Position numbers and translations under genes: made by a program. The notes beneath the pieces are model-generated. The model was given only the letters and a program-made list of their open reading frames with translations, was not told where the DNA came from and did not search any database. Shown here piece by piece: positions 46,540-59,867 of a stretch of 64,000 bases of DNA. The stretch's first letter is position 1, and each line of letters begins with the position of its first letter. The stretch is from Antedon bifida (taxonomy: Eukaryota; Echinodermata; Crinoidea; Comatulida; Antedonidae): positions 25,909,401 to 25,973,400 of the forward strand of contig OY727097.1 of assembly GCA_963402885.1 (NCBI GenBank), read 5' to 3'.

Positions 46540-46920
46540 CGAACCAATTAAGCATTGAACCAACTGACCAATCAGCATAACCAATCACGCATTGAACCAA
46601 TTAGCACATTAACCAATCAAGCATCAAACCAACTAACCAATCAACATATTAACCAATCACGCATTAAACCAACTAACCAATCAACATATCACGCATTAAA
46701 CTAATCAACACATTAACCAATCAAGCATTAAACCAACTAACCAATCAACATATCACGCATTAAACTAATTAACACATTAACCAATCAAGCATTAAACCAA
46801 CTAACCATTCAACACATTAACCAATCAAGCATCAGACCAATTACGCAAGAACCAATCAAGCATCACATCAACTAGCCAATCAACACATTGACCACTCAAG
46901 CATATGCAAACAACTCACCA
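46540..46920. repeat. AACCAATCA array with ~64-bp period
   Basis: Many ACCAATCAAGCATTAAACCA-type subunits (~21 bp) grouped into a unit of about 64 bp (TCAACATATCACG at about 46679 and 46745). Each subunit contains CCAAT. Degenerate CCAA-rich sequence extends left to about 46340. The minus-strand open frame there is an artefact. Confidence 0.85.
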
Positions 46921-48229
46921 ATCATTTAGGGTTTTGGGTACAACATTTGGTGGTGCCACCTTCGTTACAGACAATTTTGTTTGGTTTTTTTTAAAGAAAA
47001 AAATTGTTTGTAACATTCTCACAATATGAGAATGTTTAATTCCCGTAATTAACGCTGTTAATTTAGGCCTAGGCATACGTGTTTGTCGAGTTCATTCTGT
47101 AGACCCTGTTCACAAAGATGAAAATGTTCATCGTATTAATTTGTGTTCATCATCTTTATCAAAATCACAAATATACGTTGGGCCGACATAAATTTACTTT
47201 AGCGCCCTCATCAATTTATTTCCGCTTATATTATTATAAAAGGAATACTGCTTTATCACGATGGCCTGCCCCTCAAACCACTTCCTTCGACAGCTATCTT
47301 TTTTTGTCTTGTGGCCTTGAAAAACAAAACATAGAAAGACCTGGTATAAAAAAACATTGTCATGGAAGTGTCTAAAATTAGAGGGAAAGTTTTTAACTTA
47401 ATGTATCAAAACGATCGTTTCACAATCTCTGCGCGTCATTTAATCCGTCATATAGAGGTATTAATATTGTTTTGTTTGACGAAAGTTTTACGATAGTTCA
47501 TGCACTTACGCTGTGATTCATGATATATAAACATTATAAATAGAGGCCTATACTAGCCTATTATAACGCTTGGAACGTGTCGAGCTTGAAGCCTATTCTA
47601 AATAAACATATTATTGCCCAAATTTGTTTTGATAAATAAACCCGTATCTATAGTAAAAGTCATGGTTGAAAGGCATAAAGACCCTTGAACGTTTATTTAT
47701 ATACTTTGTAAATACTTTGTTCTCTCCGATACAATATAAAAACTATTTATCTGGTACTTAGATAATGGTATATGTTGATCCCATTTTGTTTCGGTTGACT
47801 TGATTGAACGGGGTCCTCACGCACACACAAAGGCATTTTAAATTAGGCTGATAAATCGTAAGATCAAAGTGACACACACATTTTTAATGCCCGCCTACAT
47901 AATCATCTTGGTACAGTTTTCCACCACGCGTGCGTTATTGTCTATTAAAAGAAAATCCATTACCATCGTCAACATTTTCATAATTAATCGTAACTCCCAC
48001 TATTTTCATCATTGCCCCAATAATCATGGTATCGCATTGTTGTTGGCATATTTGTTATAAAACGTAGGTTCATATTTAATTTTATCAAAATCCAACAATA
48101 ATAATCTGGGTTTCAATATCATCATCATAATATTAATCTCTTTCTCCTACCTTACCATAATCATTATTGTTTTTACCAAATTGTCCGTTTTCAGATCGTA
48201 TTATTATTATTTCATTTTACTGGGTAGCC

Positions 48230-48330
48230 GCTGTTCTCCCAAAGGGCCCAGTTATGATCAGTGGCTGTGTGTAACATTGGCTGTTTGTGTACTAGTAGTA
48301 AATCGGGGTAACCCCCTACCATTTTTATTA
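48230..48330 (+). mobile_element. SINE body fragment
   Basis: TAGCCGCTGTTCTCCCAAAG, then ATCGGGGTAACCCCCTACC, resembles the AGGGGGTTACC block of the tRNA-derived SINE at 7295-7550 and 40380-40505. Confidence 0.4.
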
Positions 48331-50514
48331 TCACCATTGTATTAAACATCTCCATCATAACGTTATCATAATCGTATTATTATGAACATTGATATTATAT
48401 ATCATAATTATTGATCTTTTTTGCACAGTATCAAAATTTCACAAGTTATCGATTAGTGGTTTGATCGACAATTTTTTCCAAGAAGTGGACAATCGATAGA
48501 ACTCGACAATCGATAAATATACTCTAATATTATTATTGTTATTTTAGCAATCGATATTTGTTGTACTGTAAAATAATAAATAAATCTGCGTGCTTACTGT
48601 ACAGTGAAATATTAATATTATATTTTGTCATTTTTTTCTGTAGATGAGTACGTAGGCAAGCCTAGCCCGGATAAGCAAGAGCAATTAATGTCACCAAGGA
48701 ACAAATGAAGAAGGAGTATTACCGTAACCCACTAGGGATCTCAAACCGATAGTAGGCCTAGGACATTTCAGAAGCAGCCTACATCTTCGATGTGAACAAA
48801 TTAAACCAACAAATGGTATTATGCAGAATGACACCTGCGGCAGACACCCATTCAGGTGTGAGTTCCGGGACAGAGGGCAGGTGGGGACGTTTTTCTTTCA
48901 GGGAAGAGGATACAGATCCAAGACTGCTAGTTGCAGAATACGTTCAGTACTCCACACTAATTGTTATTTTCTACTGCTGCGTAATACAGTATGTATATAG
49001 GCCTACTCATGAAGAAATACATATTTAAGTGAGTGTCCCCACGGTATGTGGCCGATGAGTGAGTACAATGAATATAGGCCTAGGCCTACTGGTTTGACAA
49101 AAAAAAAAAATTCCAATAATATTTTTTTATATTTATATACCAAAATCAATTTCCTGCTTTATTAAACCCCAAACCAAAGTTAAAAAAATGAATAATTATT
49201 TCAAAACATTTCCTAATAAGGCGCCCTCTTTTGAAAAGTTTGTCTCGATATAAATGAAGCATAAACATAATATGAAAAGATATCTTTTAGTTGTATAACG
49301 GTGATATTGAACTATATTTAAGTCAAGGACTTATACCTTAAAATAACATTGTCGCGTCTTGGGGCCTAGACAATTGTTAAGCTAAAATGGTTTGGTCGTG
49401 TGCCAAGTCCAAACAGTATAGTGCACCTGCCCAGACGACGTTTACAATCGGACAACCTGTTGTATACACGGGTACAAATGAAGTGTGCAATATTGAATAA
49501 CATTGATGTGAATTATTTGATGTGTATATTTCAGACAAAATCAATAACTTGACTGAACTTTGGTATTGTTTATCGATCGTTCACTAGTACTGCCCTGGAA
49601 GTTTTAACCAGAAGGTGTTCCAGGGATGTACAAAATCAACACACATGCCTACACATAGATTACAAATTACCAGTGACATGGATCACAATGCGGTAAACTC
49701 ATATTTGCATATTGGATACCCTATTTGGGCACAAACCTACACCTATTTCTAAGCTCCAGTATAATTAATTCAATACAGAAGAGACATTGTAACACGTTCT
49801 GTCAAGGCCAATTCTCAGCCCTACAATGCCTAATTTCCCTCCCCCAGCCTAAAATCCCCATCATTTCATTTGCTACCGATATGAACTCAGGTCTAAATGC
49901 ATCAGTTACCCACAATCATAAATAAATATATAATCTTATCAGTTTTAAAGAGTGTAGGCCCATCAATCTGGTCCTTATTATAAGTGCATTATGCATATCG
50001 ATCCATGGTGAGATTTCATCACGTTATAGCAATGTGGTACGGTCTCTTGGATAATGATACTTGGGCCCAACGACCTGAATACTATACTTAATATCAATAA
50101 ATAGTGAATTACTGATCGTGTTATACATATATATATATATATTAAAATATGTATCGTTACATATGATCATTTATTATGATATTGATTGCTTTATAGGCCT
50201 AAGCATAATATTATTATTTATTTTATTTTACCAGGTATTAAAAGCAAGATTATCTATTTGCTTGGAATAAGCAAAACTATTCTACTATATATGGACTGGA
50301 TGTTACAAGGTTGCAAAGAGAACAATAAGGTAGTCTTACTATGTGCCTACACATAGGCATATAATACAAAAACATTTCAAAAATTATTGTTCGAATCATT
50401 AAATCAAGGGCATTGTAGGTCTACGATAATAATCATTTTTATGACACATCATTTTTTTAAAGTTTCAGGCAGTCTTAATTGTTCACATTAATAACAATTG
50501 GTTTTGTTACTTCA

Positions 50515-50541
50515 TAAAGCTCTGTCTACACTGTCAAACAT
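50515..50541 (+). mobile_element. Solo MITE end, copy l
   Basis: TAAAGCTCTGTCTACACTGT then CAAACA: a single terminal repeat of the MITE family with no partner nearby. Confidence 0.7.
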
Positions 50542-50575
50542 CGATTTAATCGTCATCAACACCATCATACCACTG

Positions 50576-50890
50576 CAATCATCATTGTAATCATTATCAT
50601 TATCATTATCATAGAAATCAGTATCTCATACACCACTGCCATCGTCATTGTCATCATCAATATGCCTATCATAGTATCAAAAACATGATCATTATCAATA
50701 GTCATCAGTATCTCAGTGACCATCATACCATACCGCTATCATTCTCTTCATTATCATAATACTGTATAGTCATTATCCATCTATATATTTAAAATAAAAC
50801 TAATCAGCGTTACAATGTCATCGTCGTCGTCATCGTCGTCGTCACCGTCGTCGTCGCTGTCGTCATCGGCGCCGTCGTCGTCATCACTAC
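50576..50890. repeat. CAT/CGT microsatellites
   Basis: ATCATT/ATTATC runs at 50576-50615 and a dense TCGTCGTCATCG tract at 50817-50890 with about 24 triplets. No coding frame around it has other protein character. Confidence 0.9.
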
Positions 50891-51899
50891 CACACACCAG
50901 CACCAACATCACTATCATCAAACCATCCGATTGGGGCTGGACTGTATCTTCACATTATGTCATATGTCATAGGCAAGTTATGTAATACAGGGTGTCAAAT
51001 ACACATGCATCACCAAGGCAATCTAACAACAGAACACTGAGCTCGCCTTGCCAATATAGGAACACATAACATTCCTTTGATTTTATGTCTGGCTGCGACA
51101 AATACCAACATTACTGTATATGTACATATCCTCCGTGGAGCGCGGTGTCTGTTAATAAGGGCCGAGGAACTGATCGTGACGCAGCCACAGATAAACACTT
51201 TGATCTCCGGAGCTCAGCGTCTTGTTGTTAGATTGCTTTGGTATCACCTGTTAGCTTATATGTGATAACACTGTATCACAGAAATTGCATACCATTCAAA
51301 TTATAGATAGGCCTACAGTATCGAGAGTCGAGGATTGAAACCATCTCTCTTCATCTTGTATTGCTAGTTTTCATAACCATCATTCACCAGCCTAGTGCAA
51401 ATCAGATATACATTCATTAGTATTGAAAACTGTTCTTATTGAGAAAGGCAAAAACTAAACTTGATTACTACCAACAATATCAATGTCATTCGCTTCTATA
51501 ATTTATAGTTATTATTCGGTACGTTACATGTTAATGTAAATATTTGGTTTTTTTTACAACCATGTACACACTTATGTAATTGCACCTGTTATATTATATA
51601 ATACCAATAATAATATTCTATACCCAATAGACATAAAATGAGCAACCACAAGCCACTCTCTCTCAGAACATGCCATTTCCGGGAGCTTCTAGCATTATAG
51701 CATTGTACTTATTAAGGTTATATAATCTAATTGACATAACGCATCATTTGTTTATACTTTCAGATTTCTCTACGGTAATTACATAGTGTAAACAAGTATC
51801 AGACTTAAATTTTCTGAGAACAAGATAAAGTAGGCATATTATTATTGCGATTTCGATTAAGCGGCCCCTCAACGCGCACATCGGGATGTCAACCATCCG

Positions 51900-51945
51900 C
51901 TACTTGTCTAATTGGTCAAAATTTCAACCAATCAGATAACATAGG
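51900..51945. promoter_or_regulatory. Inverted CCAAT pair upstream of the 52-kb gene
   Basis: ATTGG at about 51910 and CCAAT at about 51928 face each other 170-210 bases before the ATG at 52116. Surrounding sequence is GC-richer than average. Plausible NF-Y-type promoter elements, though the transcription start is unknown. Confidence 0.35.
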
Positions 51946-52115
51946 TCCCTAGATTCCGTTTAACTCATTGCGATCTAATTCAGACTACACCTCCAAATGA
52001 GCCTGTACAAGAGAACTTTGAGCCAGGACCCATTTGGATGTTCGAGGTTCGAGTCACTCGTAACTCAACTATCTTCTACGATTCTATCATTCGTATCACC
52101 AGTTATTAAACCGAT

Positions 52116-55100
52116 ATGTCGTCTAAAGCCGTAGCGGTAGCGATGAACAACGGTTCATACCAATCGTCTGACAAAACCACTATGCAGCGCCATGGTCATT
52201 GCTTTTTGTACCTGGTTGGGCTTTTTGTATGTTTTGCAACTGTTTGGTATGTTGTCAAACTGGAAGCCGAAGTTTCGATAATGAAGACTCAGTTGACAGA
52301 TCACACCCGTCAGATTGACGAACTCCGCCGAATGATGTTACAGGAAAGACCGTACGGGATGCCCGATAGAAATACGGTAAGTTCGACAAAACTATATACC
52401 CCGGTGGTATAGATAGTACGTAAATTAAACGTAGGCCGTCCGATTTCAAATCTTCTCGGTTAAGTGTTACACTTTATTACCAAACACGTTCGAACAAAAT
52501 ACATTTCTACCGTTTCAATTAAGCTTTCATTTGTAATCATGATTATGATTGATAAAGATCACAACAAAAACAAACCGAGATTTTAAAAAATGTTTACAAT
52601 GATTGTGTAAAATGCCTACAATAAAGAACAAAGTGCTTGTTGTTGTTTTTACGATGTGCCGTAGTACCCTTTCGCTCGGATCAATGCCCGGTTGATAACC
52701 CTTCGTTCACCGCCTATCGAAATAGATTTGAACTTGAAACACTAAAAAGACTATATTAATCGGAGAAATAACTTCATATTTTCTTGTTAAATTTCATTTC
52801 AGTAATTACTTTAACGTCACACTTTCATTGTATCCATTTTAATCGAATGTGAAATGTTAAAAAAAACAACATTATTCATAACTAGCTAAAAATAACATAA
52901 ATCATATGTAACTCATAAAATAAAAAAGATTAAAAAGACTATATTAATCGGAGAAATAACTTCATATATTCCATTTTCTTTTAAAATTTCACTTCAGCAA
53001 TTATTTTCATTGTATCCATTTTATTTGAGTGTGAACAAAAAAACATTACTCATAACTGGCTAAAAATAATCATAGCATAAATCACGTAATGTAACTCATA
53101 AAACACAATTAAAAGTTTACGCGGAACAATAGTTTATTTATTATATTTTATTACAAGGTTGCCCTATCAGCTTGGGGTATGTTTATAAAATAAAGATAGG
53201 TACAAAACGATCCAAATGAAAAATAAAATGAACATTACTACAAAATTTAAATACAAACATTTAGTTTGACCATAGTTTTACCATGCATTGATTATGTTAA
53301 AGACATTAATTATGTTGTTATGTTGAATAAATAGAGTAAACATAGGCATATGTTAATTATAATTTATCATTTTAATATCTTAATCTTAAATATATAAAAC
53401 ATGCAAACTGAATTTGTCTTTCCTAGTTGAGAATAAATAAATGTTAATTAGGCTTATTAAAAGAAACTATTATTTAAATTTCGCTATAGTTACAGTAATT
53501 ATTATTTTTTAAATCCAAAACCGAATATTTTAAACTCTTCTGATATTCAGTTTTTAATGTTTGTTTACATTTCATTGGTATATGAAGTTTGTTTAAGGAA
53601 TTCAGTTATTTATATTTCGCCATCGAGAGAGGGGTCACTCAAAATAAATTACTACTATTACTAATTATTATTAGAAAATAATTACTGATCAGATTGAAAA
53701 CACGGAATCTGTTACCGGTCCTTTTATTTATTTTATTTTATTAACCATCTTTAGAGAGGATAACCCGTGCAGGTCTTCATGTAAAAAGAACTGTTATTAA
53801 GATTTTATTATATTTCATTAGAATTTACTTTAATTATTGACTTTTAATGCCTTAGCGTAAAATGATTTATTTTACTGATAACATTGAACGTAAAACAAAA
53901 CTTACAAACATACACAACTTATTTTATTAACCATCTTTAGAGAGGATAACCCGTGCAGGTCTTCATGTAAAAAGAACTGATATTAAGATTTTATTTTATT
54001 TCATTAGAATTTACTTTAATTATTGACTTTTAATGCCTTAGCGTAAAATGATTTTTTTTATCGATAAAATTGAACTTAAAACAAAACTTACAAACATACA
54101 CAACTTATTTTATTAACCATCTTTAGAAAAGATCACCAATGCAGGTCTTCATTTAAAAAGAACTGATATTAAGATGTTATAATATTTCATTAGAATATAC
54201 TTGATTATTGACTTTTAATGCCTAGCGTCAAATGATTTATTTTATCGATAAAATTGAACTTAAAACAAAACTTACAAACATACACAACTTATTTTATTAA
54301 CAATATTTAGAGAGGATAACCCGTGCAGGTTTCCAATTAAAAAGAAAAGATATTAAGATTTTATTATGTTTCATTTGAATTTACTTTAATTATTGACTTT
54401 TAATTCCTAGCGTAAAATGATTTATTTTATCGATAAACTTGAAGTTACTTGCAATCTAAACCTTATTAAGCAAGAAGTGTTAAGGTCTGTCTACACTATC
54501 AAACTTTATGTGATGTGCCCATATATGAACATAATGACGTCATATCACTACCATTATATTTGGACACATCACACTTTTTTGTCAAACTAGTTTGATGTGT
54601 AGACAGAGCTTTAAATTTGCAATCGTGTCATTAAAATGAAGTAGAACAATGAACAACTTGTTATTAACCAATCTTTTCGAAAATCAACTAAATTCTAATC
54701 CTGCAAAGGACAGCTTCACCTACCATGTTGAATTGATATTTTAACGTCGATCAGCACAATATAGAATGTAAACGTAAATAATGACCGTCAGCATTGCTTA
54801 TTCTAAATTATAATAATCAATACTAATTAATATTATTAGTTACCAATGATAATAACTAAATGTATAATTAAATATAAGCAGATGAAATAATATTTCGTAA
54901 TTTAGACAACAGTACAAAAATAAAGTATAATATAATATAAAGTATACTTTACTTTAAACTACCCAATATGTAGGGCCTATAGCGTGTATTTAATTAAATT
55001 AATATTATGTAGGCCTAGGCCTATCGGTACTAAATTCGTTTGCGGGTGCTGTACGCTGCGTATACAGTGTCGGTATTATTGTTTAGGGTCATACCAGGGA

Positions 55101-58100
55101 CACTAATTCAGCATAACCCATAATGTACGGTACAGTACTACATTATTGTGTTGCGGTTATTATAAGAATTATAAATGAATCGACCACACGATGGTGCATG
55201 TTGATGTTCAAATTGTAACTAATTTAAAAAAAAATAATATCAAACTAATATATAATAAATAATATAATAAATCAGTTTATAAATGTATTTTATACATTTA
55301 AATACTGTAATGTTAGTTATTTTGTAAGGGTTTGTAATATACTGTACGTTCAGTCGAAGACTATTACAAGGAGAATTTATTTTATTTATTTTGTATTTAT
55401 TTCATATAACCTCCAGAAGGAGAAGCAGTCTTGTACAACATAGAAAATCAATGTAAAATCAATGTAATATGTACAAGAGTGTGTTTTTAAAATAGTATAC
55501 AAAAGGTATTATATAGATGTAGCCAATACATGTGGTAGTAAGGAAAATCCAATCACTTATGTTTGTGAAAATCTCTTTGTTCATGGGACCAACGGCTTAA
55601 CGTCTCATCAAGAGAGTATTACCGTCATGCGACGTTGCCTGGTACCAAAGACAACAAAATTAAAACTTGCTTGCTATTATTTTTCTGAATTAAATTTAAT
55701 TTTATATAAAACATGGTAATAGTCAGATCTAGGGAAAGACAAGAATCGTTCGTAGAAAATAAAAATAAAATAGTATACTAACGCTGCTCATATAACATTA
55801 CTTTTGAAAATCTTTTTTTGTCATTATTTAACTTAGTTCGCCTTCATTTCCACTTATTTTTTGGGCGTGGGAGGAATTCCGGGTAATGTTCCAATTGTAC
55901 GCAAGGAACGCAAGTTCAGACCTCGTTTTAAAGTACAGAATTATGTACACGGAGAATAAACGTACTATGGATATAGCACCCATTATGGAATGCAAAGATG
56001 TGGCGACCGAAATGTCTACAACGTGACCGAAATGTATGACGTGTAAACTTTAAAACTGTAAACTTGATTTGAATAGCTTCATAACCATTCTGAAACATTT
56101 TTAAAAAGATATAAAAACCAAAACGGTTCAAATGTTTTTCACACCTGTTCCGGCACGGTTCCGAATCGAACATCAATTTTTCGTTTTCACGACGCTCCAC
56201 GCGGCTATGCGCCTATCGATATGCGCGTAGCCGCGTGAAAACGAAACATTGACGTCGTTCGATTGGATTTTCAGTGCCGGAACAGGTGTGAAAGACCCTT
56301 TAAGAAAAGATAAGAATCGTACAAAATAAAATGCCAAGATGTGGCGACCGAAATTTCTACAACGTGACCGAAAAGTATGTGTAAACTTTAAAGGCCAGCT
56401 ACGGGCAAAAAATTTCTATTGATCATACATTCCAATAATTATCGATCTATAGTTTCCCCTATGTTTAATTTTTTTGGGGGATTTTATTTGTGTTACACGA
56501 GCTTGCTGAAAATAAGCACTTTCTTATCAGTGGGGGATAGTTCAAATTACACAGTAAAATCTCTATTCTTTTGTACACAAATTTTGTAAATAGAGAGGCA
56601 TTTTAAAAAGGTATGAAAAATAAACGGTGTGGTAAAAAATGTTATCAGATGACTAAATATAAGTAATATAACTTGAATTTTACGTTTTGGTATGGTCTGG
56701 TATTTTTATTCAACTTCAGATTTTTATTTTCATGTTATAGAAAAAATTATCCACCGTATATCCACCATCTTTTTTCACCTTCTAGGGAGTCACCAAAAAT
56801 GTTATTACATTAGGTTATACTACCTAACTACTGAAAAAAAGTCTTCCTGGTTTTTATGGCAGAATTTTGCCAAATTTTGTATTTGACCATACTAAGGAAA
56901 TTCATGTTTTTTCATTATGATTTCTGTTACAAATATTTGATTTATGTACAATTAATCAGATATTATATTTGAAATTCATGCCTGTACATGAGCTTTAAAC
57001 TTGATTTGAATAGCTTCATAAACATTTTGAAACAATTGCATTGTTTTTTTAAAAAAGCAAATTTGTTGAAATATGTCAAAGATTTAAGAAAAGATAAGAA
57101 TCGTACAAAATGAAAACAAAACAAAAACTAATAGTTTCAGGAAATCTTTTTCGACGAGTTGTATAAACATCTTATTTTTCCAATTATTGTGACTTCATTT
57201 AAAAAAAAAAAATTTTTGGCGAGTGCTGCTTTTACTAAGTTTGATTCCTATAAAACAGTTGTAAGGACAAGTTGTCAAATTAATGATATCACCGAAAAAA
57301 CATGTATTTGAATCTATCAATCACTTTGAATGATAGGTATATATCAAAGGTCTATACTTACATTGTACTATGATGTTCTTTTCTATCAGTATTGTATAAG
57401 TAGCATTGCTTGATATCAAAACAAAGTCAAAATGACTCAATATTTACATAGCTTAGAAATATTATCTCAATTATCTGACACATATTTACCGTTTCTCCCA
57501 TTATTTGTGCTTGCAATTTTGACAAAACAAATACATTTTTAATTTTAAAAGGCATTTAAGGTATTTAGAAATATTCAATTCCACCCAAATAAATGTAATC
57601 TTGATATTAAAAAAGTATAAACTAATTTTAGGAGGGTTTTGAAAATCAACATTGCATCAAAAATGAAAAAAGGTTTTATTTATACAAATATAACCAATAT
57701 AAACTTCAATACTGTTTCGTTTGCCCATTTACTACTGTACACTGAAACCAGATGACATTTTTCCCATTAAAATACATACATCAAAACATTTTGGTACATT
57801 TTCTTTTTATTTTGAGTCAAACGGTATACCATGCTACATTTACGAGCAAGCAATGGTTGGGTTGAATGAATTGAACATTTGGTAAACAAAACAACTGACA
57901 TTCATTTTCAAGTTGCCAATTATTGTTGTGTTTTACTGTGACATTAAAATTAAGAAAATTAATTAAGACCTGCGTCCAACGTATCGTCGGAAACGCATGC
58001 GTGATATTCATTATATTTTCCATGTAATGCGAGAATGTGCGACATTAATTCAGAGAAATATTTGAATTGCTATAGTAGCTTCACTTCGCTTTAAAAAATG

Positions 58101-59867
58101 GTAGTTAATACCGAATTTGGAAGCGAAAATTGTTTCTATCGAAATGTAGATCCAACCAACAAGCAATTGATAAAATATACCGTAAATCTTCTAATTGTAA
58201 CCCTGAGTTATTATTCTTTGATTGTTTTTTAGGGTGGGTTACTATTAGAAGGGGGTTACTATTAGAGTAGTAGGTTACTATATACTAATCTTAAATTAAG
58301 CACCTGAAAATAGTAACCCACTCCCACCTTTTCCGGTCAGCAACTCATAGCAAAATAATAAAAACAATAACAAATAAAAAAACAGTACGAATAACAAATT
58401 TGGTTGAACTCTAACTTTATATTATAAACTCAAAAAACATATTTTCAAAATACGGCTGCATCATAAGTTTTTGTGACTCTAGTAGTGGGTTATTATTATA
58501 GATTATAAGATAGGTTACTATTAGAAGGGGGGGGGGGGGGGGGTTAATATTAGAGTGTGGGTTACTATTAGAAGATTTAGCCTACGGTACACAAATAACA
58601 AATGTATGTACTGTAATTGCTCTAAACGAAACTACAATTTACCCAAATTGTTTACATCGTTAAATTTAAATTACAGTATATATTGTAATCTAACCTTATA
58701 TAAATTCTACCTTAAAATATAGTTAACGATTACAATGTAACAAGGAGCTAGCTAACATTGGAATTGGAATTCCCCATTTAAACACAGGCAAATATAAAAA
58801 AAATAAATAAAACAAATAGTTAAAACTTTAATAACTTTCGATTGATACAAATGACAGTTATTTCTTCACCTTAATTGTCGCAAGGGTCTACTTTGTTTGT
58901 CATTACATGTCTGGAAGGAAGTCCGGGTAAGGTTCCAATTTAATAATAATAATATCCTGGATTTATATAGCACGTAATGTTGTGAAACCTCTAATCGCTG
59001 AACATTATTACCCCGGTCATTTTTGCATCAAACACGCATGGAAACTCCCATAATTATAAATGAAATAATTAATTTTCCGTGGAAGTGAATAGGCCTACCA
59101 TCAAAAATACAAAATGGCCTCAACGTTTATTTTGGAGGAAAATATAACTTTAAATAATTGATAAACCAAAGATGTTACAATACAACCATCTGTTTGGTTT
59201 GTAATCTAGGCCTATAAGTAGAAACCTCTCAAACAAATTAGTCACTGTACAAATTAAGAAATAAAGTTAACTTCTCAATCGAGATCTCCAAACGTCGTAA
59301 TAACTGACCACTGCCGATGTCAGAAACGGAGTTGCGCCCTCTTTTTTCTTTTACTGATAACCCGTGTTTTGATGACATCATACAGAAATAGTATCCATAT
59401 TAATATTATGTTCATTATCTACAACATACAGAAAACGTATGTACTGTATGATCACAAACTTAGAAAGAAAAAATAATTGCACAGTAATAATAATATCAAA
59501 TTAGATTACTAATTATTAGATGCTAATAAAGTTATTTTTTTTACAGGACAACCAAGATCTCGATAACTTGGAGGAAGAAACATCGAACGAAATAGTTGAA
59601 GTGAGCATTGAGGTGGGGTTAGATGCTGAACAAGAACCAGACGACATCGAAGGAACACATTTAACCTTTAAGGCTTTCGGCGGTACGGAAGATGATTCAG
59701 AGGAGGAGGAAGGCCCGTTTGCAAAAATATTACACAAGATCAAACGTAATGTGGTTGATCAGGAGGAACCGACAGAAAGCCCAGGTAAAAAGAAAAACAG
59801 GGAGGGCAGGCGAAAATCAAAAGATGAAAAGAAGAAACGAAATAATAACGGTGAAGGTGAATTCTAA
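52116..59867 (+). CDS. Type II membrane protein, N-terminal exons (ectodysplasin- or collagen-like topology)
   Basis: Exon 1 (52116-52376, 87 codons, donor ACG then GTAAGT) codes a cytosolic head of about 27 residues, one membrane helix (FLYLVGLFVCFATVWYVV, ~29-46) and a heptad-like stalk (KLEAEVSIMKTQLTDHTRQI). A candidate exon 2 follows a TTTTTTTTACAG acceptor in matching phase at 59547: acidic (DLDNLEEET, DDSEEEEGPF), then basic (KKKNREGRRKSKDEKKKR). It either stops at 59865-59867 or splices out at CCAG then GTAAAA at 59785. Head, anchor, stalk and a basic furin-like patch are the order in ectodysplasin-type TNF ligands and membrane collagens/colmedins. No collagen or TNF domain is visible before the window ends, so the family is inference. 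Confidence 0.55.
52740..53105. repeat. ~190-bp tandem duplication
   Basis: AAAAGACTATATTAATCGG then AGAAATAACTTCATAT occurs at about 52745 and 52934. Both copies continue through CATTGTATCCATTTTA, ATAACTRGCTAAAAATAA and ATGTAACTCATAAAA, with small indels. Confidence 0.85.
53735..54450. repeat. 186-bp tandem repeat, four copies
   Basis: TTAACCATCTTTAGAGAGGA starts copies at 53741 and 53927, with diverged starts at 54113 and 54297: periods of 186, 186 and 184. Each carries TAACCCGTGCAGGTCTTCAT and AACTTACAAACATACACAAC. In intron 1 of the 52-kb gene. Confidence 0.93.
54481..54614 (+). mobile_element. 'GCTCTGTCTACACTATC' MITE, copy m (complete)
   Basis: TAAGGTCTGTCTACACTATC to TTTGATGTGTAGACAGAGCT. 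Lies just right of the 186-bp array. Confidence 0.88.
56136..56293. mobile_element. Palindromic MITE, 158 bp, GC-rich
   Basis: Left arm TTCACACCTGTTCCGGCAC, right arm GTGCCGGAACAGGTGTGAA. The centre pairs CACGCGGCTATGCGC with GCGCGTAGCCGCGTG around TATCGATAT. Almost the whole element can fold into one hairpin. It contrasts with the AT-rich flanks. Confidence 0.88.
56388..56998 (+). mobile_element. TTAA-flanked non-coding element, copy 2 (611 bp)
   Basis: Same element as 35831-36432, in the same orientation. Ends TTAAAGGCCAGCTACGGGC and GCCTGTACATGAGCTTTAA. The flanks (GTGTAAACTTTAA and AACTTGATTTGAATAGC) match an unoccupied paralogue at 56040-56085 in the same window, apart from an 8-bp indel there. 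Confidence 0.9.
58180..58592. mobile_element. MITE with 'AATCTTCTAATNGTAACCC' ends, ~410 bp
   Basis: Left end ACCGTAAATCTTCTAATTG, right end TATTAGAAGATTTAGCCTAC then GGTAC. Subterminal GGTTACTATTAGAAGGGGG units occur on both sides, and a run of ~20 G lies at about 58528-58545. No coding capacity. Confidence 0.8.

Larger units (their letters stand above)
43240..52115. other. 8.9-kb intergenic region between divergent COG3 and the 52-kb gene
   Basis: No confident gene. Contains the tandem arrays at 44779-45060 and 46540-46920, SINE body fragments (48230-48330), microsatellites (50576-50615, 50817-50890), a lone MITE end (50515-50541), a small hairpin (CATTCTCA and TGAGAATG around 47012-47033) and many TAGGCCTA octamers. 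A 125-codon minus-strand frame at 44207-44584 and short frames at 47118 and 48792 have no recognisable family. Confidence 0.6.

Noticed and set aside
46337..46600. Minus-strand Trp/Phe-rich 87-codon ORF
   Set aside because: Derives from the CCAA-rich degenerate array read in reverse.
50817..50890. Serine- or aspartate-rich coding tract
   Set aside because: A trinucleotide microsatellite with no surrounding open frame of protein character.
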